Assembly (NCBI RefSeq): GCF_001701045.1
Contig: NZ_CP016757.1
Coordinates: forward strand, 2,101,501-2,165,500
Direction: 5' to 3'
DNA from: Cloacibacillus porcorum
GTDB lineage: Bacteria; Synergistota; Synergistia; Synergistales; Synergistaceae
DNA: 64,000 nucleotides
The notes below the pieces were generated by a model, which made no database searches, was not told where the DNA came from, and was given only the letters and a program-made list of their open reading frames with translations. Positions 8,385 to 14,056 of this stretch are shown piece after piece; positions within the stretch are counted from its first letter, which is position 1; every line of letters starts with the position of its first letter. Both the position numbers and the translations under genes were made by a program.

Positions 8385-8515
8385 TAGATTCTCCTGCTGT
8401 TTTACACATATCCGTCATGGCTGTATATTTCGCCGCAAGAACGTTAAGTGGGTCAGAGTTGGATTTTCTGTCTTTAGACAAATTTGGATAAATAATCGCA
8501 GATTCGGCGTCCGGA
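8368..8515 (-). pseudogene. 5'-truncated frame upstream of the DUF3791 gene
   Basis: In the minus strand a frame ending at 8368 overlaps the DUF3791 start by 17 bases. It encodes a protein-like tail (DPLNVLAAKYTAMTDMCKTA and so on), and no start codon with a ribosome site is present. Upstream the frame runs straight into the inverted glpX relic at about 8531. It looks like the remaining 3' end of a fourth cassette gene whose front was replaced by recombination. I do not recognise the product, and the reading-frame overlap is the main evidence. Confidence 0.35.
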
Positions 8516-8531
8516 AAATTGTCAACTACGC

Positions 8532-8631
8532 AACGCTGCGCTGCATCAACGTGGTACACAACGTCCAGAAACTGGACGAGATCAGCGGCACCAAATACGG
8601 CGCGGCCTCGTCGACCTGTTCGTTTCTGTAA
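8532..8631 (+). pseudogene. glpX relic B (3' end, inverted relative to glpX)
   Basis: The plus strand encodes [18 protein letters not shown] followed by TKYG and a tail ending CSFL-stop. The intact glpX ends in [22 protein letters not shown] and CSFL. The similarity continues past the stop codon through the downstream hairpin to about 8712. About one base in eight differs, so it derives from a related glpX and is not a fresh copy. Its direction is opposite to the intact gene at 15260-16270 and to relics A, C and D. Confidence 0.9.
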
Positions 8632-8663
8632 ACCAAACATCGGATTACACGTCATAAAAATAT

Positions 8664-8702
8664 ATGCGGCCAGAACGCGGTATAAATGCGTTCTGGCCGC
8701 AT
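8664..8702. terminator. Hairpin copied with glpX relic B
   Basis: ATGCGGCCAGAACGC pairs perfectly over 15 bases with GCGTTCTGGCCGCAT around a 9-base loop. It is the homologue of the hairpin between intact glpX and hipA (15190-15228). It probably still works as a bidirectional terminator. Confidence 0.75.
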
Positions 8703-8802
8703 TATTATGCAATTAGACACTACCTAGTATTTGGTGCTTTTTTGAGAGGTTTTGCAAAAAGAAGTGACATTTTCATAGACGCTTCAGACGGCGAACCGCC
8801 CC

Positions 8803-8830
8803 TTGACGGTAGGGGCGGCTATGCTACAAT
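8803..8830 (+). promoter_or_regulatory. Promoter of the antisense RNA
   Basis: TTGACG (8803-8808), a 16-base spacer and TACAAT (8825-8830) make a strong sigma-70 promoter reading right, with a start site near 8837. The -35 lies in the loop of an 8-bp perfect inverted repeat, CCGCCCCT (8796-8803) and AGGGGCGG (8811-8818). On the other strand that repeat could end the toxin mRNA. Confidence 0.75.
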
Positions 8831-8836
8831 ACTCCT

Positions 8837-8950
8837 AGGTAGTCAGGCTACTTGCGGATTTTGAGCCAGACCTCAAACATCCGCAGAAGTAAGTCTAACC
8901 AGGAGACGAGATTCAGAGCTAGGCGGCTAAGGTCTCGTCTCTTTCTTTTT
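8837..8950 (+). ncRNA. Candidate antisense RNA antitoxin, about 114 nt
   Basis: Bounded by the promoter at 8803-8830 and a clear intrinsic terminator. The terminator pairs GAGACGAGA (8903-8911) exactly with TCTCGTCTC (8933-8941), followed by TTTCTTTTT. Upstream of it, 8849-8891 folds into a long stem: TACTT/AAGTA, then GCGGA/TCCGC, then TTTGAG/CTCAAA closing a CCAGAC loop. From 8848 on it is complementary to the 44-codon gene on the other strand, so it could pair with that mRNA over about 100 bases. The arrangement matches convergent antisense antitoxins of type I systems. Expression is predicted, not shown. Confidence 0.65.
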
Positions 8951-8982
8951 GCCTCAGAGGATTGCTTCCTGTCTTTCGACAT
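8848..8982 (-). CDS. 44-residue amphipathic peptide, candidate type I toxin
   Basis: ATG at 8982 with an AGGGGGTG ribosome site 6 bases upstream and TAG at 8848-8850. The peptide has a polar basic first part (residues 1-20: MSKDRKQSSEAKRKRRDLSR). Residues 21-44 form a predicted amphipathic helix rich in L, V, W and F, with spaced D, R, E and K and a basic end (KIRK). That profile recalls small membrane-acting toxins such as TisB, without sequence identity I can claim. The 5' leader of about 70 bases contains CCC and GGG tracts that could hide the ribosome site. Almost the whole frame lies under the antisense RNA 8837-8950. No family is recognised. Confidence 0.6.
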   Translation of the reverse strand: MSKDRKQSSEAKRKRRDLSRLALNLVSWLDLLLRMFEVWLKIRK

Positions 8983-9058
8983 TCCGTTCACCCCCTCTAA
9001 AAGGGAAAGACCTTCACGCATCAGGCCCCTGTTTTGCCTGAGAAGTCCGTCAATTGTG

Positions 9059-9067
9059 ATTATAACA
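9059..9067 (-). promoter_or_regulatory. Extended -10 promoter of the 44-codon gene
   Basis: Minus-strand TG-T-TATAAT is an extended -10 element with the hexamer at 9064-9059. No good -35 is visible at the normal distance, which extended -10 promoters tolerate. Transcription would begin near 9052, so the mRNA would start with or just inside UUGACGG (9053-9047). Confidence 0.6.
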
Positions 9068-9151
9068 TGTTTTTGATAACAATAAGGATTTCAAGGTTGG
9101 AAGAGATGCAGGGTGTGCCGATAATTCTGAAGTCCCGGGAAATTATAAATA

Positions 9152-9432
9152 GTCGACACTGAAAAACGGTTCTTTTGGTTGTAGGAAATCATTGATGTCC
9201 AGTAATCCGCAGAATATCCTCTTTACTACGGATTTTTTATACAAAGCAAAATATAAACAAAAGCTCTCATGTGGTTTAGGAGATTTTTCAGGTAGTACCC
9301 ACAACTTGCCATTAGAGCGTTGATTTCGTCTACGATTCGACCTTTTAAGTAATTCCTTGCCATTCCGTAGTCGCTTTTCAAATGGTCTATTGGGAGGTTA
9401 TGGAGACCTTTAAGATAATGAAGCCCTGTCAC
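9152..9432 (-). pseudogene. IS5-family transposase relic 1
   Basis: The minus strand encodes only a transposase C-terminus: DHLKSDYGMARNYLKG, then DEINALMASCGYYLKNLL. This matches the end of IS5-type transposases (K.D.RM.RNYLKG...DAIN..LAA...N). The rest of the element is gone. The same stretch recurs at about 11556-11790 in a more eroded form. Both begin with GTCGACACTGAAAAA on the plus strand, which may be the former element end. Confidence 0.7.
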
Positions 9433-9723
9433 ATGCTAAGTCGGCAGACCCTGACGGGTTTTATCGGTGATGTATACTTCGCCTAGTTTACTTTCAAAGA
9501 CCTTCCAGCTTGAGGTTCCGAGGTGATTTTTGGTTTCATTATTCTGGTTTTCTTATGGATTCAATCGTTTTTCTAGGTTTATTTTACTTTATTATCTTTG
9601 TGTGTGATTGATATTACTGGCTTATTTGAGTTTTTCAGTGACAACTGCTGTAGTGACATTTTTCGTTTTTTCTTGACCTCCGCGCTCCACGATTTTTCAG
9701 GCGGGGATGCCAGCGTCTCGTTG
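9433..9723. other. Gap with no supported feature
   Basis: About 290 bases between the transposase relic and the dead YoeB/Txe gene. The plus-strand frame 9598-9822 runs opposite the toxin relic and has no ribosome site. I see no hairpin terminator or RNA gene. Confidence 0.4.
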
Positions 9724-9981
9724 TCAGTCCTCATAGTGGCCTTTGCAGGATATGATATAGATTGTCCCGTCTTGCTCGTAATAGACGATTCGGTTTGCTT
9801 CGTCGACGCGCCGGCTCCATAGGCCGCCAAGTGCCCTTTCAGCGGCTCGGGCTTCCCCATACCGTCAATAGGCCTCGCTGGATGTCTTTTATCAGCGCGT
9901 TTATTTTTTGAGCGTTTTCTTGTCTTGAGTCTGCCAGTACAGGTAGTCGTTCCAAGCCCTGTCTTCCCACAAGATCCGTAT
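9724..9981 (-). pseudogene. Disrupted YoeB/Txe-type toxin
   Basis: Directly after relB, the minus strand encodes a recognisable Txe/YoeB mRNA-interferase in pieces: RILWEDRAWNDYLYWQTQDK, then INALIKDIQRG, then GKPEPLKGHLA, then LWSRRVDEANRIVYY and IISCKGHYED-stop. The pieces are in different frames, so at least three frameshifts are needed to join them. The start codon has become ATA, overlapping the relB stop. The order and catalytic-end motif (K.HYE) are those of the family. No functional toxin can be made, while the antitoxin gene is intact. Confidence 0.85.
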
Positions 9982-10238
9982 TAGTCCATCTCGATCAGAT
10001 CATGCTCAGTGAAACGCGCTTTTCCTTCTTTTATGTCGCGCATAACGTTTTCTAAATAGCGGATGTTGCTTGCGGAGTAAAAGGGGTCCGCGGACAGCTC
10101 AAAGGGGATGCGTTTTTCCCTCGCCACTGTTTTTAAAAAGATGTTTATTGCCGCGGACATGCTCAAGCCGATGTCGTTAAGGGTTTTTTCCGCGTTGTGC
10201 TTTACGTCGTCGTCAACTCGCAGGCTAATTTGTGCCAT
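9981..10238 (-). CDS. relB: RelB/DinJ-type antitoxin
   Basis: An 85-residue protein beginning MAQISLRVDDDVKHNAEKTL, the ribbon-helix-helix opening of RelB/DinJ/Axe antitoxins. GLSMSAAINIFLK and a C-terminal toxin-binding region with IKEGKARFTEHDL follow. I use ATG 10238 (AAGGAG 8 bases upstream) in preference to a GTG three codons earlier that lies within the ribosome site. Its partner downstream is dead, so it is an orphan. It could still repress at its operator or neutralise an incoming YoeB/Txe. Confidence 0.85.
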   Translation of the reverse strand: MAQISLRVDDDVKHNAEKTLNDIGLSMSAAINIFLKTVAREKRIPFELSADPFYSASNIRYLENVMRDIKEGKARFTEHDLIEMD

Positions 10239-10271
10239 TTTTCCCACTCCTTTTTGCTATAGTTATAGCAT

Positions 10272-10305
10272 ATACATAGCATAATATAATCATTATACTA
10301 TGTAT
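10272..10305 (-). promoter_or_regulatory. Palindromic operator/promoter of relB
   Basis: The plus strand reads ATACATAG...CTATGTAT over 34 bases, with inner ATAAT/ATTAT symmetry. It lies 34-67 bases upstream of the relB ATG and contains TATAAT-like hexamers on the minus strand. This is the expected place for autorepression by a ribbon-helix-helix antitoxin. Confidence 0.55.
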
Positions 10306-10449
10306 TTACTATTAAGGTTTTATGTCAGCGGAGATGACCGGAAAGGTGACGAAACTGGACGCAGAACAAAGAAGGATAAAACAAGAGAACCTCTGCAGAG
10401 GTACGTCTGTTAATAAAAACGCGCGGTCATAGTCATAATCGCAGGTTAA

Positions 10450-10532
10450 TGCCTTTGAGCCAGTCGCCGTCGGTGACGCCGGTCGCTGCGAAGAATACGT
10501 TTTCTCTTTTCACGATGTCGTTGGAGGGCGAG
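10450..10532 (-). pseudogene. glpX relic C
   Basis: The plus strand reads GCCTTTGAGCCAGTCGCCGT and continues to match bases 15420-15495 inside glpX, including the codons for [16 protein letters not shown]. Orientation is as in the intact gene. The match stops at about 10532, a few bases before the stop codon of the Fic gene. Confidence 0.85.
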
Positions 10533-10545
10533 CCTGTCTAAAATT

Positions 10546-11421
10546 TCAATTTTCTTCGTAGTAATATGAATAATCTATACCTTTCATAAAGATCTCACGG
10601 TCGTTCGTTTTATCTGTAAGCGCGGCTTTAAGCAGCTTCTTAATGTCTATGTCGTTAACAACGCTTCGCGTCATCGCGTCAAGATATTTTTTCTTATCAA
10701 CTTTGCTCCAATCTATGCACAGGCTGAGGCGCTTTTTCAAAAGCATATCCAACCATATACGTGCCGACCGGCCGTTGCCCTCCATAAATGGATGCGCCGC
10801 GTTCATTTCGATATATTTGCTTATGATCTGATCAATGTCTTCGTCCGGCATCTTTTCAATATTCAGCAGGGTTTGGTCCAGATACCGCGCCACTGCAAAT
10901 TGGAAGCCTCCCTTTGCGATATCCTTCGAGCGGATCTGCCCGGCAAAATCATATAAGCCGCCAAACAGATATGCATGTATCTGCTTAAGGCCTTTCACAG
11001 TACCAACTTCTATATTGCTCATAAATGAACTGTTCCACAGGGCATAGGCCTTGTTTTTGCTTTTGCCGTCAACCGTTTCATCACTGTAGGTAAACCATTC
11101 TATAAATCTATTCGCATTTTTTGAAGGAAACTCTTTTGCAAGGGCAATAATCTGCTCATAGTTCATTACGTTGGACATTCGTCTTTTTCCGTCAGGAGCA
11201 AGCAGTTTCATCTGGGTAGTGACACTACCCAGTTCATTTCCCTGTTTCCTTAATTTTGCTTTCAAGTATTTCCAATAATTCCTTATCTTCTCGTAATCGT
11301 CTTCATCTCTAAGTACCGCTACAATATCAAGAACTGAAAACAACCATCTGCTGCTATCTTCATCCCAAACTGCACGTACCTCACGATCATTGAAAAAACG
11401 TATTGATACTTTAGTTTCCAT
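10546..11421 (-). CDS. Bro-N / Fic-domain fusion protein (predicted AMPylator)
   Basis: A 291-residue protein of two parts. Residues 1-110 resemble the Bro-N/antirepressor domain of phage proteins (IRFFNDREVRAVWDEDSSRW, ...DIVAVLRDEDDYEKIRNYWK, ...NVMNYEQIIALAKEFPSKNA). Residues about 140-265 form a Fic domain with GLYDFAGQIR and the intact active-site loop HPFMEGNGRSAR (H210-R221). Fic proteins usually transfer AMP to a protein hydroxyl. The C-terminus ends KGIDYSYYYEEN, which resembles the class III inhibitory motif (S/T)xxxE(G/N) except for E in the last place. The gene sits between two pieces of a glpX relic. Its own DNA matches no neighbour. Confidence 0.85.
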   Translation of the reverse strand: METKVSIRFFNDREVRAVWDEDSSRWLFSVLDIVAVLRDEDDYEKIRNYWKYLKAKLRKQGNELGSVTTQMKLLAPDGKRRMSNVMNYEQIIALAKEFPSKNANRFIEWFTYSDETVDGKSKNKAYALWNSSFMSNIEVGTVKGLKQIHAYLFGGLYDFAGQIRSKDIAKGGFQFAVARYLDQTLLNIEKMPDEDIDQIISKYIEMNAAHPFMEGNGRSARIWLDMLLKKRLSLCIDWSKVDKKKYLDAMTRSVVNDIDIKKLLKAALTDKTNDREIFMKGIDYSYYYEEN

Positions 11422-11433
11422 TCCATCACCTCT

Positions 11434-11466
11434 TTGACGGTTATGCCCTTCTCTTTGTACTTGTCA
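11434..11466 (-). pseudogene. glpX relic D
   Basis: About 30 bases upstream of the Fic gene match the glpX segment at about 15509-15540 at roughly four bases in five (TATGCCCTTCTCTTTGTACT against CATGCCCTTTTCTTTGCACT). In glpX this segment follows, after about 14 bases, the part preserved as relic C. Relics C and D therefore read as one glpX fragment split by the Fic gene. The match is short, so confidence is moderate. Confidence 0.55.
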
Positions 11467-11555
11467 GGTCAATTCTAGTCTTGGCTTGGCGCATAGCGCG
11501 TCGCTACGATAAAGACTTCCCCTTTTTATTTCAGTACAGAACACACAAAGATGTC

Positions 11556-11790
11556 GTCGACACTGAAAAACCTCTATTTTAGTCAGAAGGTATCATCAAG
11601 GTTCAGTAATCCCGCAGAATATCCTCTTTTCTGCGGATTTTTTATACAAAGCAAAATATAAACAAAAGCTCTCATGTGGTTTAGGAGCCTTTTCAGGTTG
11701 TATCCACAAGCGTTGATTTCATCTCTTAAGCATTCTTTGTAAATAAGTCCTTGCCATTCCGTAGTCGATTTTCAAATAACCAATTATTGG
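11556..11790 (-). pseudogene. IS5-family transposase relic 2
   Basis: A degraded second copy of the stretch at 9152-9432. Shared are GTCGACACTGAAAAA, the A/T-rich segment encoding LLNHMRAFVYILLCIKN, and codons for KIDYGMAR. It carries deletions and a frameshift in between. No terminal repeats or complete gene remain. Confidence 0.7.
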
Positions 11791-11935
11791 CTATATGACA
11801 TTTCGTCTCTTCCTCTTTTTCTTACACGACGCAGTCAATATCTGAACCTTTTCATTGTACGTTATTATTTCAGACTGTACGATACGTCTTTTTCTCAATT
11901 AGCTCACCAGCCATAATAGCTGCGTTCTTTATTTT

Positions 11936-13243
11936 TCAATGCTTTTTTTCATTAGAATCGGCATGTTTTCTTTTTCCAAATACTTCGTCTTCTCTGTCCG
12001 ATAGAGGGTCGATCCAATCCGCTTTTTTGAGCCCCCACTCTATCCACTCCTGCGGAAATTTTACATTATCTTTTGAGGAAGCTATAAAGTTTAGGAATTC
12101 TCTTATCGTCTGAGCTGCCTTCCAGTCATTGGCAATATTAACGAGGGCATTAAATTTCTCGGCTTCATCGTTATATATTACTCTTAATTCCTCATCCTTT
12201 ATCGCTTTTTGCTTTCTGCGTTCTTCCTCTGCGATAATGTCATTGTGAACAGTTGTTTTATAATGGCTGAAATAGATGAATTCAATAATGATTTCATCGA
12301 TAATATCCTCAAGCTTGATATTGCGATGGTCGCTAAATATCTTAGCTCCGATGGAAAAGCGTAGCTTGCCGTTAAATATATGGTCATATTTTCTAATTCG
12401 AGGCTTACTTCTATATGAGTATTTTAGTTTTTCCTTATCATAGGTCTCAAGCTCTTTGACCTTTTTTGCCGTAAGTTCATGATCTATCTGATCTTGTTTT
12501 TCAGTAACTAAGAAGTCTACGATCTCATTATCAACTGAAACCAGACATCCTATCTTAGGCGTTCCACCAACCTTCACCAGGGCATTATAGATAATATCCA
12601 ACAGACTGATGACCCTGTTCAAAGAATCCTCGCCAATGTATTCAGCTAAGTTTCTTGTTTCTGGATTAGATATATAATGATCAAGACGATAATGGGATTG
12701 TGCCTCATAACTCTGTAGTGAAATCTTGCTTTTCTCTCCTATTTTGTTCAACTTAAACCATTTTATAGCCAATTTTTTCTCCTGCTGCGCTATCTTATTG
12801 GAGGGTTCATCAGTATATTTAATCTTTTGAGCCTGTGCCAATGCGTTGCTGCATATTTTTTCCACAGCCAGCCGTCTTTCTAAGTTTATAAAACTAAGTT
12901 TATTTTCTTTATCAAACACATAATTATCGGATTCCGCTTTCAAGGCATCCTCACTTTCTGCCTTTGTACCTATTTCATCCACAGCTTCATTTGCCAAAGG
13001 ATGAGTTTCCTCTGCCATACCAATCTCTATATAGTCTTTATCAAAGTTATCCGGCAACGGAGTTCTTTCTGGATTGCGGCCCAAACGTAATTTTGTCCAA
13101 TATCCTCCAGAAGGGGTGGGAATATTGAGACTATTACAGATTTTCTTTAACTGTGCCGTAGACAGTTGATATTTTAACGCCGTTTTGCTCAAAGTATCGG
13201 TCCATATATCATTATAAAGCTCTTTTCGCGTCAACCGAATCAT
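11936..13243 (-). CDS. Large protein with N-terminal HTH of the GYWxK type, unknown function
   Basis: A 435-residue soluble protein. The first 60 residues form a DNA-binding-like module: LSKTALKYQLSTAQLKKICN, then LNIPTPSGGYWTKLRLGR. I recall this pattern (x(I/V)P.P..GYW.K...G) at the start of many uncharacterised island proteins. The remainder is charged and helical, with a long coiled-coil-prone stretch at about residues 85-190 and another near residues 340-370. No nuclease, ATPase or protease motif stands out. The start (ATG 13243) has AGGAGGAG 7-8 bases upstream. It stands alone between an IS relic and the intact hipBA. A defence or regulatory role is possible but unproven. Confidence 0.6.
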   Translation of the reverse strand: MIRLTRKELYNDIWTDTLSKTALKYQLSTAQLKKICNSLNIPTPSGGYWTKLRLGRNPERTPLPDNFDKDYIEIGMAEETHPLANEAVDEIGTKAESEDALKAESDNYVFDKENKLSFINLERRLAVEKICSNALAQAQKIKYTDEPSNKIAQQEKKLAIKWFKLNKIGEKSKISLQSYEAQSHYRLDHYISNPETRNLAEYIGEDSLNRVISLLDIIYNALVKVGGTPKIGCLVSVDNEIVDFLVTEKQDQIDHELTAKKVKELETYDKEKLKYSYRSKPRIRKYDHIFNGKLRFSIGAKIFSDHRNIKLEDIIDEIIIEFIYFSHYKTTVHNDIIAEEERRKQKAIKDEELRVIYNDEAEKFNALVNIANDWKAAQTIREFLNFIASSKDNVKFPQEWIEWGLKKADWIDPLSDREDEVFGKRKHADSNEKKH

Positions 13244-13714
13244 AATTCTCCTCCTAAGTAATAGCCCGACATCTGGTTTATTCCTCTGAAAAGGTTGAAT
13301 TACGCCCTGGCAAGAACATTTTCCAACTAAATCAATTATATATTATTTTAAAAATTTTCGCGCTTTTAAAATAACTATTTTCTCTCTCTTTATATTTTGA
13401 ATCCTGACTTCCCAAATACAACCCTTCTCAATCATAGAAACTTACATTGATATTGAACATTTGTAGATTTTTCAAACATACATTGCATAGTCTTGTCAGT
13501 AAGTCGTAAACAACAGATAAAACCACGAATCAACAAGATTGGCGTAGACACCCTGAGTTATATGTTTTTATTATGCTCGATGAGGGTAGTTGGGATTTAA
13601 AATCATAATGCACTTAGAGTAACATACAATAGCGTTAGCCATAATCTTTCCATAATATACTGCTGGAATGGCGGCAATTTTTATTGCAAACCTCTGCTAC
13701 AATCAATATCACTA
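13244..13714. other. AT-rich gap upstream of intact hipBA
   Basis: About 470 bases, strongly A/T rich in the first 150. I found no ribosome site with a credible frame, no terminator with a T run and no tRNA. It presumably holds the promoter of the HTH gene (reading left) near its left end. Confidence 0.4.
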
Positions 13715-13772
13715 TAGCTAGTATTTTAGCTAATTTTGACATAATTAATATTTTTAGCTATAATATTAGCTA
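13715..13772 (+). promoter_or_regulatory. hipB copy 2 promoter with paired operators
   Basis: TTGACA (13736-13741), a 17-base spacer and TATAAT (13759-13764) give a consensus sigma-70 promoter. Two sites TAGCTA-N6-TAGCTA lie at 13715-13732 and 13755-13772, again 40 bases apart. The second overlaps the -10 and ends on the A of the start codon. ATG begins 7 bases after the -10, so the mRNA should be leaderless. Confidence 0.85.
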
Positions 13773-14056
13773 TGGACATATCGTTTTTTCAGCATCATAC
13801 TCCGCCTGAAATCGCCCTTGCTCTTGCCGCTAATGTGCGTGCGCGCAGGAAGGAGAGGAAGCTCACGCAGAGCGGGCTGGCAAAGTTGTCGGGGGTAAGT
13901 TTGGGCTCCATCAAAAGATTTGAAAGCAGCGGGGAGATTTCTCTGAAATCTCTGCTGAATATTGCCGTGGTGCTTGGCTGTGAAGAGGATTTTCTTTCTC
14001 TTTTTACGAAAAAGCATTATGCCTCTATAGAGGATGTCATAAATGAAAAAAGTTAG
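13772..14056 (+). CDS. hipB: HipB-type XRE antitoxin/repressor, copy 2
   Basis: A 94-residue Cro/C1-type repressor (HTH about residues 31-60, LTQSGLAKLSGVSLGSIKRF), three residues different from copy 1. It should bind the TAGCTA palindromes to repress its own operon and hold HipA inactive. The hipA start lies 14 bases inside its 3' end, which couples translation. Because transcription and translation start at the same base, no leader or ribosome site is available. Initiation would depend on the 5' AUG. Confidence 0.9.
   Translation: MDISFFQHHTPPEIALALAANVRARRKERKLTQSGLAKLSGVSLGSIKRFESSGEISLKSLLNIAVVLGCEEDFLSLFTKKHYASIEDVINEKS

Noticed and set aside
9598-9822. 74-codon plus-strand frame
   Set aside because: It lies opposite the YoeB/Txe relic, whose family motifs on the minus strand explain the composition.
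10324-10440. Short plus-strand frame starting MSAEMTGKVTKLDAEQRRIK
   Set aside because: It looks somewhat protein-like but has no ribosome site and ends in the glpX relic. Evidence is too thin to call a gene.
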